Shown in pieces: positions 24,494-32,923 of a stretch of 37,746 nucleotides of DNA. The translations under genes and the position numbers were made by a program. The notes below the pieces were generated by a model. It had not been told where the DNA came from and did no database searches. It saw only the letters and a program-made list of their open reading frames with translations. The stretch is from Gammaproteobacteria bacterium (GTDB taxonomy: Bacteria; Pseudomonadota; Gammaproteobacteria; Ga0077536): NCBI GenBank assembly GCA_019747795.1, contig JAIEQK010000074.1:1-37746 (forward strand). Reading direction: 5' to 3'. The first letter of the stretch is position 1; every line of letters starts with the position of its first letter.

Positions 24494-25888
24494 TCAGAGT
24501 CCGAGGGCGGTGGTATCGAAGGTCGCGGCCTGGTAGTCGACCACGCTGGTGGTGTAGCCGAGATGCGCGTCTATATGACGGATGCGCGCGTCGGCGCTTC
24601 GCTCTTCGCGCAGGTTGACCAGGAAGAAGTCGCTCGCGCCCGCGCTGAAGCGATCGCGCTCGGCCTGTTCCATGAGCGCCGCCTGTTCCACTTCGGCCGA
24701 GGTCAGGCCGACGAACTCGCGCGCGGCATCGATGGTGGTCTCGAGCTTGTCGATCTCGATCGCCACCTGGTCCTGCATCAACTGGCGATCGAGTTCGAGC
24801 TGGCGCAGGCGCGACCGCGCCTCGGCGGCCATGCCGCGACCGCGACGGGTCTCGAGCGGAATGGAGATGGTGACGTCCACGAGCGTGTCGAAGTTCTCGC
24901 GGGTACGCGAACCACCGCCGAAATCCTGCCCGGCCTTGAGGCCCAGGTCGATGCGCGGCTTGAGTTCGTTCTCGGCCAGGCGCAGGCGGCCGCGCTCGCG
25001 ATCGAGGCCCGCGTCGATGCGCGCGAATTCCGGACGGCGCTCCAGCACCGCGGCGATGAACGCGCGATCGTGGGCGGGCAGCGGCGCGAGCGGTTGGAGC
25101 GCAGCCGGCGCGCGCGCCGGCGCGGGCTGCAGCGGTCTGCCCTCGCCGTCGCGCAGGTAGAGCGACAGGTCGATGGCGGCGGTCTCGAAGTCGCGCTCGG
25201 CGGTGGTCAGCAGGCTCTGCCGGCGCAGCAGGTTCTGGCGGTTCTCCACCACCTGGATGGCGGCGACGTCACCGGCGGCCACGCGCTTCTCGAGGCCGGC
25301 CATGCGCGCTTCGGCGAGCGCGGCCAGCTGCCGGTAGATTTCCACCCGCCGGCCGGCCGCGACCCAGCGCCAGTAGGCATGGGCCGCGTTGCGTTGCGTG
25401 ACGACCCGCGCGAGTGCCAGGTCGAGATCGGCCTCGGTGATGGCGAGCCTCGCGCGCAGCAGCTCGAAGCGCCGCGGATCGATGTCCCGATCGCGCCACA
25501 GCGAGAACACCACGCCGAAGTTGATCTCACCGGCGTCGTTGGTCACGCGTTCCTGCTGGTAGATAGGAAAATCGTCGTTGGCCACGCGGTAGCCCGCGCT
25601 CAGCTTGGCGTTGGATTGCGGCAGCGGCTTGACCAGCCGACTCTCCACCGAGCGGCCTTCGTAGTAGCCGCTCGCCCACAGCAGGGAGTCCTGCTCGAGG
25701 GCGAGATCGAACGCGCCCTGGGCCTTGAGCAGATCGCCCTCACGCGCGAGTTTCTCCTCCACCGCGCGCTGGATGCGCGGAAAGTGCTCGAGCGACGAGG
25801 TCAGCACCTCGTCCAAGGTGAGCGGCTCCACCGCCCAGGCGGGCAGGCAGATACAGAGCCACCCGAACGCGAGAATCCTGAGCTTCAT
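24494..25888 (-). CDS. TolC-family outer-membrane factor
   Basis: A 464-residue outer-membrane channel protein. Signal peptide (about 1-19, PAWA cleavage) then PLTLDEVLTSSLEHFPRIQRA, the usual first helix of outer-membrane factors. Two long helical halves follow, the second including RRPEFARIDAGLDRERGRLRLAENELKPRIDLGLKAGQDFGGG and VDVTISIPLETRRGRGMAAEARSRLRQLELD. It forms the exit duct for the adjacent HlyD/ABC proteins. Its ATG overlaps the HlyD stop (ATGA), indicating translational coupling, and it is the last gene of the operon. It converges with carbonic anhydrase across 99 nt. Confidence 0.9.
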   Translation of the reverse strand: MKLRILAFGWLCICLPAWAVEPLTLDEVLTSSLEHFPRIQRAVEEKLAREGDLLKAQGAFDLALEQDSLLWASGYYEGRSVESRLVKPLPQSNAKLSAGYRVANDDFPIYQQERVTNDAGEINFGVVFSLWRDRDIDPRRFELLRARLAITEADLDLALARVVTQRNAAHAYWRWVAAGRRVEIYRQLAALAEARMAGLEKRVAAGDVAAIQVVENRQNLLRRQSLLTTAERDFETAAIDLSLYLRDGEGRPLQPAPARAPAALQPLAPLPAHDRAFIAAVLERRPEFARIDAGLDRERGRLRLAENELKPRIDLGLKAGQDFGGGSRTRENFDTLVDVTISIPLETRRGRGMAAEARSRLRQLELDRQLMQDQVAIEIDKLETTIDAAREFVGLTSAEVEQAALMEQAERDRFSAGASDFFLVNLREERSADARIRHIDAHLGYTTSVVDYQAATFDTTALGL

Positions 25889-26967
25889 TTGGTGCCGGTC
25901 TTGGTCGGGCTCTCGCCCGGCGCGGCGGTGCCGTTCACCGGCCGCGGTGGGAACTGGTTCAGCTGGCGCCACAACTCGTAGCCCAGGCGCACGGTGCCGA
26001 GCTGGACCCAGGCCTTCGCCTGGCCGCCGAGGCGCAGGTAGCGCGCCTCGGGCCACGGCTCGTCCGGGTCTTCGACCAGCAGCACGCGAAACTTGCCATT
26101 GGGCGAGACCGCCGGGTCGAGGCCTTGCACGATGCCGGGAAAGGTGCCGAGCGCCGCGCGCGGCCAGCCGCTGAACTGCACCGCCGGCCAGCCTTCGAAC
26201 ATGATGCGCGCGCGCATGCCCGGCTGCACCAGCGGCGCGTCGAGACCGCTCACGTAGACCTCGACCGCGCGCTTTACGTGCTCGGGGGCGAAGGTGGCGA
26301 TCTCGTCGCCCGCCTTCACCAGGGTCGAGGTGGTGCCCCCCAGGATGCGCACGATGCGCCCGTCCTGCGGCGCGCGGACCAGCTGCGATGACTGGCGCGA
26401 CACGCCGATGTCCGCCTTGGCGAGCGACGCTCGCGCCGAGGCCTCGCGCGCGCGCAGCTCCTTGTAGCGGATCTGCGCCGACTCGAAGTCCTTGCGCGCG
26501 GCGAGCCCGTCCTTGAACAGGCGCTCCTGGCGGTCGGCGTCGAGCTTGGCGGTCTCGGTGGCGATGCGCGCCGATTCCAGCGCGTTGGCCAGCGCCGCCC
26601 GCTCCGCGCCGAGACGTTCGACGAAGCGCGGGTCGACGTCGAGCACTTCCACGATCGGATCGCCTGCGCTCACGCGACTGCCGTCCTGCACGAACCAGCG
26701 GTTGATGCGTCCATCCACCAGCACGTTGAGCGCGTGCGGTCGGTCGGCCGGGTTGAGCGCGGCGACCTGGCCCGCGCCGTAAGAGGTCTGCACCCAGGGC
26801 ACGGCGTAGAGGAGGGCGCCGGTCACCATCAGCAGTACCGCCAGTACGCCGGCGCCGGCGCGCAGCGGCGAGGGCGCAAGCGACACCGTGCCGCCGAGAC
26901 GGGCCACGTGCTCGGGACGGGCAAAGGGCACGACGGCGCGGAGCGCCTCCACGGTGCGCTTCACCAT
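25885..26967 (-). CDS. HlyD-type periplasmic adaptor (membrane fusion protein)
   Basis: A 360-residue inner-membrane-anchored adaptor. One transmembrane helix (about 38-60) follows an N-terminal cytoplasmic tail. The biotinyl-lipoyl-like first half is NVLVDGRINRWFVQDGSRVSAGDPIVEVLDVDP; a coiled coil (about 115-210) is followed by the second half, VRAPQDGRIVRILGGTTSTLVKAGDEIATFAP, and beta-barrel residues. ATG 26967 overlaps the ABC stop by 7 nt and is preceded by GGAGAG. It links the ABC subunit to the TolC-type channel. The periplasmic C-terminus ends in a Pro/Thr/Lys tail. Confidence 0.9.
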   Translation of the reverse strand: MVKRTVEALRAVVPFARPEHVARLGGTVSLAPSPLRAGAGVLAVLLMVTGALLYAVPWVQTSYGAGQVAALNPADRPHALNVLVDGRINRWFVQDGSRVSAGDPIVEVLDVDPRFVERLGAERAALANALESARIATETAKLDADRQERLFKDGLAARKDFESAQIRYKELRAREASARASLAKADIGVSRQSSQLVRAPQDGRIVRILGGTTSTLVKAGDEIATFAPEHVKRAVEVYVSGLDAPLVQPGMRARIMFEGWPAVQFSGWPRAALGTFPGIVQGLDPAVSPNGKFRVLLVEDPDEPWPEARYLRLGGQAKAWVQLGTVRLGYELWRQLNQFPPRPVNGTAAPGESPTKTGTK

Positions 26968-28679
26968 GGCGTGCTCTCCGCGCTGGAAGCGCGCGCGGCC
27001 AGCGCGGCACGCCGCTCGAGCTCGGCGGCGTCCGGCAGCTGCTCGAGATGATCGAAGTCCCACAGCAGGAACTGGTCGAACTGGTCGACCTCACGGCGCG
27101 TGGAGAAACACAACACCGTGAGTGCGGGCAGGCTGGCGAGGTGGCGCAGGATCGAACTGCGCGGCGCCAGCGAGACGCTGTCGAACAGCGGCGTCAGCAC
27201 CAGCATGCGCGGTTGGGCAAGCAGCGCGTGCGCGATCTTGAGCTTCACCATGCCGGCGAAGGACAGCGGATGGCCATAGGGTGTCAGGACCTGGTCCAGG
27301 CCTTCGGGCAGGGCATGGATTTCGTGGCCGAGGCCGACTATATCCAGCACCTCCCGCATGCGCGCGCGGGTCACGGCGGGCGCGGCGATCTCGAGGAACT
27401 CCGCGACGCTGCACTCCGGCAGGGTGGTGCCATCGATGACGTGCACCAGGTCGCGCAAGGTCATGGGGTCCGCCTCGCTCACTTCGTGGCCATCCAGCAG
27501 CACGCTGCCGCGGTCGGGTCGGCGATGCCCCAGCAGCAGGTCGGTGAAGGCCTTGATCTGCGAGTGCGAGCGCGCCAGCACCGCGACCTTGGCGCCCGCG
27601 GGTAGCTCGAAGTCGATTTGCCAGGGACCGCCGGGCAGCGCGAGGTGGACGTCCTGGCAGCGCACGCCGCCGCGCCAGTCGTCGAGGGGGTGGTCGCCGC
27701 GGGTGTCCTCCACCGGCATGCTGAACAGTTGGCTCAGCTTGGACAGCGCTGCGTAGAGCTCGTAGTAGAGCTCGAGGTAATAGCCGAGGCGGGTGAGCGA
27801 GGCGAAGATCGCCGACAGGATCAGTTCGGCCGCCACCAGCTGGCCAACGGTCAGCTGTCCCTCGATCACCAGCCAGCCGCCGACGCCGAGCAGCGCGGCG
27901 CTCGCACCAGCATAAATCGCGAGATAGCCCACCACCTGCGCGAAGGCGAAGTGGAAATGACTGCGATGTCGGGCCAGGTAGGCGTCGCGCAGGCGCACGG
28001 TACGGTCCAGCGCCCATTCGGTGGTGCGCGTGGCCTTGAAGAAACTGTTGCTGCGCGACAGGTCTTCCAGCCATTTCGCGCAGTCGTACTTGGCGGCCGA
28101 CATCGCCACCGCGGTGCGGGCCGCGGCGCTGTCGAGCACCCGGTACACGAGGTAGCAGACCAGGATCAGCAGCAGGTTGAACAGCAGGAAGGCCGGGTGA
28201 TAGAACGACGTCAGGGTGATGCCCACCACGCCCTGCAGCAACAGCGACAGCCCGCCGGTCAGCAGCGCCGGCAGGCTCTTCTGCACGGTCATGATGTCGA
28301 AGTAGCGGTTCACCAGCTCGTCGCGGTTGATGGTCTCCATGAACGCCGAGCGCGCGTAGATGAGGCGCAGGCTAACCGCCGACACCACGCGCGCGAAGAA
28401 GCGCCGCTCGAAGAGCTCCATCACGTAGGTCTGGGCCGCGACGAACAGTCCAGAGAGCAGCAGCAGCACGAACAGGATGGCCGAGAGCACCAGCACCGAC
28501 TGCAGCAGGGCGGTATTGGCCACGGTCGAGATCAGCACCTGCACCGAGAGCGGTACGGCCAGCGTCAGGGCGCTGACGGCGAGGCCGTAGACCAGCAGCA
28601 GGCCGTAGAGATCGCGCTCCGGCCCCAGCAACGAGCGCACCAGGGAAGACAGACCTGGGAGCGAGTCGCTGGAGGCCAT
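26961..28679 (-). CDS. ABC-exporter-fold protein with degenerate nucleotide-binding domain
   Basis: A 572-residue protein with an N-terminal exporter-type membrane domain (about 25-300, six helices) and a C-terminal domain clearly descended from an ABC ATPase. All catalytic motifs of the latter are lost. The Walker A position (369-377) reads ARSHSQIKA, with Ile in place of Lys. The Q-loop region is VIDGTTLPE. The signature is LSFAG (472-476) instead of LSGGQ. Walker B is MLVLTPLFD, so both Asp and the catalytic Glu are Thr-Pro. The H-loop is CFSTRRE without His. The surrounding fold (RGSVLLDGHEVS, LKIAHALLAQPR) is preserved, so the domain is kept for structure or regulation, not ATP hydrolysis. 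It is the first gene of an overlapping operon with HlyD and TolC. Confidence 0.88.
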   Translation of the reverse strand: MASSDSLPGLSSLVRSLLGPERDLYGLLLVYGLAVSALTLAVPLSVQVLISTVANTALLQSVLVLSAILFVLLLLSGLFVAAQTYVMELFERRFFARVVSAVSLRLIYARSAFMETINRDELVNRYFDIMTVQKSLPALLTGGLSLLLQGVVGITLTSFYHPAFLLFNLLLILVCYLVYRVLDSAAARTAVAMSAAKYDCAKWLEDLSRSNSFFKATRTTEWALDRTVRLRDAYLARHRSHFHFAFAQVVGYLAIYAGASAALLGVGGWLVIEGQLTVGQLVAAELILSAIFASLTRLGYYLELYYELYAALSKLSQLFSMPVEDTRGDHPLDDWRGGVRCQDVHLALPGGPWQIDFELPAGAKVAVLARSHSQIKAFTDLLLGHRRPDRGSVLLDGHEVSEADPMTLRDLVHVIDGTTLPECSVAEFLEIAAPAVTRARMREVLDIVGLGHEIHALPEGLDQVLTPYGHPLSFAGMVKLKIAHALLAQPRMLVLTPLFDSVSLAPRSSILRHLASLPALTVLCFSTRREVDQFDQFLLWDFDHLEQLPDAAELERRAALAARASSAESTPW

Positions 28680-28750
28680 CAGACGGGGTTCCTGTGAGTG
28701 GATCGGAGCAAAGGAGCGCTATTGAACCAGAGCACTGCGCGTAAAGAAAA

Positions 28751-28780
28751 TTCGAATTGCCAGAAAGGTCAGTTCGAATT
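28751..28780. promoter_or_regulatory. Two TTCGAATT boxes 22 bp apart, possible operator
   Basis: TTCGAATT occurs at 28751-28758 and 28773-28780 (GAATTGCCAG and GAATTATCCA contexts), two helical turns apart and 72 nt upstream of the ABC-gene ATG. Position and spacing suit a repressor or activator that binds as a tandem dimer; the binding protein is unknown. Confidence 0.4.
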
Positions 28781-28939
28781 ATCCATAAATAGGGGGTATG
28801 TCGTTCCGACCTTCGACCGCTCGCGGGCCAGTGCCATCGTACGCGCCGATCGCCCGGAGCGGATCAGCGGCCAGGCATCCCGCCCGCTTCAGCAATGACT
28901 CGAAAGACCATCACGGGCTCCGGGGCGCGAATAAACGGG

Positions 28940-28960
28940 CATATTTGACGACCATATTTG
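28940..28960. repeat. Direct repeat CATATTTG x2
   Basis: CATATTTG at 28940-28947 and 28953-28960 (13-bp period) in the AT-rich gap between the divergent ABC and barrel genes. It may be a regulatory site of the barrel gene. The 392-bp gap (28680-29071) contains no convincing gene. Confidence 0.4.
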
Positions 28961-29044
28961 CTGGAAGGTCGTTATATGTGCCGGACGCCCGTCGCTTCGC
29001 TGAGCAAGGCGACGTGCAACGCGGTTTTTCCGCGAGCCACGCCT

Positions 29045-29060
29045 TGGCACCCTTCCTGCA
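29045..29060 (+). promoter_or_regulatory. Possible sigma-54 promoter of the barrel gene
   Basis: TGGCACCCTTCCTGCA has GG and GC correctly spaced, and TGGCAC, but TTGC is CTGC. The predicted start (near 29071) falls at the GTG used here, so if real the protein would start at TTG 29096. Chance matches of this quality do occur, so this is weak. Confidence 0.35.
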
Positions 29061-29071
29061 GACAGCGCGCC

Positions 29072-30589
29072 GTGACCCAACGACGGGAACCTGCTTTGTC
29101 TCTTCGATCACTGGCCCGTGCCCGGGGCCTGCGTCGCCTGGCCGGCCTCGTTCTGACCGCCGGTCTCGCCTTCTCCGCCCATGCCTACGATGGCGCCTCC
29201 GGGGCGCCGCCGCCGCGGTCCTATGCCGTGAAGGCGCGCAGCTATGGTACTCATCCCGAAACCGATCCGCCGCGTTACGTGCGCAACCTGGGCGGCACCG
29301 GCATCGCGGCATTCGATGGACTCGACTGGCTGGACGCGGGCATGGATTTCCGCGAACGGATGGAATACCGACGTGATGATCTGCGCCGCCCGTTCCTCGC
29401 GACCGACGAGAACTTCCTGCATCGCACCCGCGTCTTCCTCGGCGTTCGCGAGCTGCTCGACCCGCTGCGCTTCGCGGTGGAGTACCAGGACTCGCGCGCG
29501 TCCAACAGCGAGTTCGCACGCGACACGCGCGACTTCAACGAGCACGAGCTGATCCAGGGCTATGTCGAACTGAACTTCGTCGGCGCGCTCGGCGCCGACC
29601 CACGCGGCAACCAGCGCCCGCTGCGCCTGCGCGCGGGACGCATGTCCTGGGAGTCGCTCGATCGCCGCCTGCTCGGCAACAACCAGTGGCGCAACACCAC
29701 CAACAACCACGAAGGCTTCCGCTTGAACCTCGGCCAGGAAGCCAACGACTGGGAAGTGGACCTGTGGGGTGTGCAGCCCATCCTGCGCGACATCGAACGC
29801 TTTGATGCCCGCAACCACGACGTGTGGTTCTACGGCGGCATCGTCAACTGGCGGCGCTGGTCCGAGTTCGTCACCGTGCAGCCCTACTACATGGGTCTAA
29901 GCCAGCGCGAACGCGGCACGCTGGTGCGCCGCGAGGTGCACTCGCCGGGTCTGCGCGCCTTTGGCGTGCTGCCCGGCACGGCGGCCGATTTCGACGTGGG
30001 GCTGCTCCACCAGTTCGGCCACGAAGGCGCGCGTCGCAAGTCGGCGTGGGCCTATCTGCTGGAGTTCGGTTACACCGTCCCGCACCCGTGGAAGCCGCGC
30101 TTCAGTGCCTTCTACGCCTTCGCAAGCGGCGATCGCGACCCCGAGGACGGGGTCGATCAGCGCTTCGAACGGTTCTTCGGCTTCGCGCGTCCGTGGTCGG
30201 CCGACGACAACATCGTGTTCGAGAACGTGAAGGTGCCGAAGCTCAAGGTGGAATTCGAGCCGCGTCGGGGCCTGGCCTTCGACTTCGGCTACGCGTGGTA
30301 CTGGCTCGCGAGCAAGCGCGATCGGTTCAACAACCTGCTGAACGGCATGAATGGCGACAGCCGCTTCAATCGCGATCGCAGCGGCGCGAGCGGTGATTTC
30401 CTCGGGCACGCCATCGACGGACGCGTGCGCTGGAAGGCCAACGCCCACGTCGACGCGACGCTCGGCTATTCGCACTGGACCAACGGACGCTTCGTGCGGC
30501 TGCGCCAGCAGGCCGCGCTCGGTGAAGCCGCCGGCAGCAGCGATTTCCTCTATCTCGAACTCTCGTTCAGCGCGCTGCCTCTGCTGTGA
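29072..30589 (+). CDS. Alginate-export-type (AlgE-like) outer-membrane barrel protein
   Basis: About 500 residues. A signal peptide (LRSLARARGLRRLAGLVLTAGLAFSAHA) precedes a large beta-barrel with alternating aromatic strands. Segments such as FRERMEYRRDDLRRPFLATDENFLHRTRVFLGVRE, RLRAGRMSWESLDRRLLGNNQWRNTTNNHEGFRLNLG and FSAFYAFASGDRDPEDGVDQRFERFFGF are typical of the alginate export family (Pfam Alginate_exp), whose members include AlgE and other anion channels. The family is broad, so alginate need not be the substrate. The start is uncertain: GTG 29072 or TTG 29096, both giving the same signal peptide region. Its last 40 nt overlap the end of the convergent VanZ-like gene. Divergent from the pseudo-ABC operon. 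Confidence 0.82.
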   Translation: MTQRREPALSLRSLARARGLRRLAGLVLTAGLAFSAHAYDGASGAPPPRSYAVKARSYGTHPETDPPRYVRNLGGTGIAAFDGLDWLDAGMDFRERMEYRRDDLRRPFLATDENFLHRTRVFLGVRELLDPLRFAVEYQDSRASNSEFARDTRDFNEHELIQGYVELNFVGALGADPRGNQRPLRLRAGRMSWESLDRRLLGNNQWRNTTNNHEGFRLNLGQEANDWEVDLWGVQPILRDIERFDARNHDVWFYGGIVNWRRWSEFVTVQPYYMGLSQRERGTLVRREVHSPGLRAFGVLPGTAADFDVGLLHQFGHEGARRKSAWAYLLEFGYTVPHPWKPRFSAFYAFASGDRDPEDGVDQRFERFFGFARPWSADDNIVFENVKVPKLKVEFEPRRGLAFDFGYAWYWLASKRDRFNNLLNGMNGDSRFNRDRSGASGDFLGHAIDGRVRWKANAHVDATLGYSHWTNGRFVRLRQQAALGEAAGSSDFLYLELSFSALPLL

Positions 30590-31779
30590 AGCTCGGCGCC
30601 CGTCGGCATGCTCGCCGGGCCACCGCGCAGCAGCTGCATGACGCTCATCTGCGCGGCGTAGAGCGTCACGCCGAACGCGCTGCCGACGGTGCCGAGCAGC
30701 CAGCGCGCAACGCTCGCGCGATCGAAGGGCAGGAAACCATGCCCCACTTCCATCAGCAGCGCGCATAGCGCGCCCAGCGCCACGTTGCACGCCAGCAGCG
30801 TTCGCGAGTTCCGCGTGCTGCGGCCGAAGGTCTCAGCGAGCAGGTAGCCGAGCAGGGTCAACGCGCCGAGCTGCTCGGCGATGCGCAGGGTGAAATCCCG
30901 GTCGAAGCTGCGTTCCGGGTAGCCGAAGGCCAGGTCGAAGGGCTCGAAGGGCGCGTGATGGGGCCACAGCACCAGCATCGCGAGGTACACCAGGTAACAG
31001 GGCCACACCGTCAGCAGCACCAGGTGCTCGAAGCGCCGCTCGGCGGGCCGCGGCCCGCGCTGGATGAAGAGCCGGAGCAGGGTGAGCAGGAAGATGCCCG
31101 CCGCGCACTGCGCCACCACCATCGGCGCGAAGCCCAGGCCGGTGACGGCGCCGAACAGGAACCAGCCGAGCACCGCGCCGGCCAGCGCGGGCCGCGGCAG
31201 ATGGGCCGCCGCCGAGAAGCGGTAGCGCCACAGGCCGGACAGCGTCAGCGCGCCCATCGCGCCGAGCGGCGCGAGCAGCCACACCCGCGCCGGCTCGCGC
31301 TCGACGCCGATCCCGGTCAGCCACATCAGCGGCACGGTCAGGTAGACGAGATTGAGCAGGGGGTGCTCGAGGGTCAGCACCGAGGGCAGCGTGCGATCGA
31401 AGCGCCGCCGCACGGCCGCGCACAGCACCGCGCCGGCGCCCGCGCCCGCGCCGTTGCCGATGACGTCCGCGAGTGAACAGAGCCGTGCCGGCAGGAACAG
31501 CTGCGTGGTCTCGACCAGCGCGCTCAACGCCGTACCGAACAGCAGCGCGAGCGGCACCGCCCAGCGGCGCTCGCGGGCGAGCGACAGGCGAAAGAAGTAG
31601 CCCACCGGCAGGAACAGCAGCATGTTCAGCGGCATGTCGCTGACGTCCCCCCAGAAGGAGACGCGCCACTGCGTGGGCCATGCGAAGCGGAACGGCGACA
31701 GGGTCAGGACCGCGATCACCACCAGCACATAGCCGAGCAGCGCGCGTTCGATGACGCGAAGGGGCGAAGAGCGGGACAT
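30550..31779 (-). CDS. VanZ-like multi-spanning membrane protein
   Basis: About 409 residues with roughly ten hydrophobic helices. The first half contains the VanZ signature: DMPLNMLLFLPVGYFFRL, ALSALVETTQLFLPARLCSLADVIGNGAGAGAGA. A second, degenerate VanZ-like unit lies near the C-terminus (LLMEVGHGFLPFDRASVARWLLGTVGSAFGVTLY), so the gene looks like an internal duplication. VanZ-like proteins are linked to resistance to glycopeptides and to envelope assembly loci; its own role is unknown. ATG 31779 was chosen as it begins the hydrophobic region; GTG 31815 is also possible. It overlaps the barrel gene at the 3' end (30550-30589). Confidence 0.82.
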   Translation of the reverse strand: MSRSSPLRVIERALLGYVLVVIAVLTLSPFRFAWPTQWRVSFWGDVSDMPLNMLLFLPVGYFFRLSLARERRWAVPLALLFGTALSALVETTQLFLPARLCSLADVIGNGAGAGAGAVLCAAVRRRFDRTLPSVLTLEHPLLNLVYLTVPLMWLTGIGVEREPARVWLLAPLGAMGALTLSGLWRYRFSAAAHLPRPALAGAVLGWFLFGAVTGLGFAPMVVAQCAAGIFLLTLLRLFIQRGPRPAERRFEHLVLLTVWPCYLVYLAMLVLWPHHAPFEPFDLAFGYPERSFDRDFTLRIAEQLGALTLLGYLLAETFGRSTRNSRTLLACNVALGALCALLMEVGHGFLPFDRASVARWLLGTVGSAFGVTLYAAQMSVMQLLRGGPASMPTGAELHSRGSALNESSR

Positions 31780-31847
31780 CGGCGCAGGCAGGCGGTGGCT
31801 TTCCTGGTGACTCACGAGGCGCGTGCCGCAAGTGACACGCGGCGGCC

Positions 31848-31873
31848 CGGCCGCTCCCTGTGGGCAGCGGCCG
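31848..31873 (-). terminator. Hairpin terminator after the deacetylase gene
   Basis: An 8-bp perfect stem (CGGCCGCT / AGCGGCCG), extended by CCC/GGG across a one-base bulge, begins 43 nt past the deacetylase stop and precedes the VanZ-like gene on the same strand. Confidence 0.5.
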
Positions 31874-31915
31874 AAAGGCCTCGAACTTCAGCGGACTCTC
31901 GGTGGCGTGTCGCGC

Positions 31916-32806
31916 TCAGGGGGTAATCGCGTGCGCGCCGGTCAGGTCCGCGTGGGCCGCGCACCAGGCCTCCCGCGGGTTGGCCGTCTTCCAGCGCGCC
32001 ACGTAGTCCCCCATGGTCTCGAACACCACGCCGTCCCGCGCGGCGAAAGTGTCGAGCAGCCGCTCCAGCATGAGGAAGTAGCGCCCGCGTCCGATGGTCT
32101 GCGGATGCATGGTCAGGATGAACACGCCGCCCGCGCAGTCGCGGTGAGCGTAGTCGAAGTCCGCGCGCCAGCACTCCTCCATCTGCGACGGCGCCTGCAG
32201 GCCGGTGTTCATGCCGAGCACGAACTCCGCCGGCGGAAAGTCGTCGAGCATCCAGGTCACCGGCATCTCGACCAGGCCGGTGGTGGCGCCGAAACGGTAG
32301 GGGCCGTCCAGCGACCAGCTGTCGCCGGTGCGCAGGTAGTAGGGGTGGAAGTCGTGCCCCATGCAGCTCGAGTCGTACTCGAAACCGTATTCGATCAGCA
32401 GGTCGACGCTGCGCGTGCTCAAGTCCCAGGCCGGCGAGCGATAGCCGCGCGGGCGCACGCCGACCACCCGCTCGAGTGCGGAGAGCCCCTGTTCCAGCAC
32501 GCGGCGTTCGCCCGCCTCGTCGAAGGCCGCGGGATTCTCGTGCACCCAGCCGTGGTGGACTATTTCGTGACCGCCGGCGGCGATCGCCTCGACCAGTCGC
32601 GGGTAGGCATAGGCGGTATGTCCCGGAATGGCGAAGCCGGCGCGAATGCCGCGCGCGGCGAGCATCTTCAGCAGGCGCGGCACGGCGACCGCGCCGAACT
32701 GGCCGCGCGAAATCATGCTCGGGTTGTTGGTCTTCATCGAGCCTATCCACGAGGACATGGCGTCGAAGTCGAAGGTGATGCAGCAGGACAGGCGAGGCTC
32801 GCTCAT
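31916..32806 (-). CDS. Polysaccharide deacetylase family protein (PuuE/allantoinase-like)
   Basis: A 296-residue NodB-homology TIM-like barrel. The metal/catalytic pattern is FDFDAMSSW (Asp), HEIVHHGWVHE (two His), YRSPAWDLS and, at the C-terminus, FILTMHPQTIGRGRYF. The HHGWVHE and RSPAWD wording fits the PuuE/allantoinase-like branch of the NodB superfamily rather than chitooligosaccharide deacetylases. No signal peptide is visible, so it probably acts in the cytoplasm on a small amide or acetylated compound. GGAGTGGA precedes ATG 32806. It is divergent from the SnoaL-like gene over 117 bp. Confidence 0.88.
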   Translation of the reverse strand: MSEPRLSCCITFDFDAMSSWIGSMKTNNPSMISRGQFGAVAVPRLLKMLAARGIRAGFAIPGHTAYAYPRLVEAIAAGGHEIVHHGWVHENPAAFDEAGERRVLEQGLSALERVVGVRPRGYRSPAWDLSTRSVDLLIEYGFEYDSSCMGHDFHPYYLRTGDSWSLDGPYRFGATTGLVEMPVTWMLDDFPPAEFVLGMNTGLQAPSQMEECWRADFDYAHRDCAGGVFILTMHPQTIGRGRYFLMLERLLDTFAARDGVVFETMGDYVARWKTANPREAWCAAHADLTGAHAITP

Positions 32807-32923
32807 GATTCCACTCCGCTTCGTCTCGAGGGGTGCCGGCAGCATATACGAGAACGCTCGGGACGCGCCGCCGCTCACGACGCTGCTATGGTAGCCGCGA
32901 GCACGCACAGAGGAGCACGCGCC

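Noticed and set aside
24494-27094. Single 866-residue frame spanning the TolC and HlyD genes
   Set aside because: The upstream part is the shadow of the HlyD gene in another frame; the TolC protein begins at ATG 25888 with a clear signal peptide.
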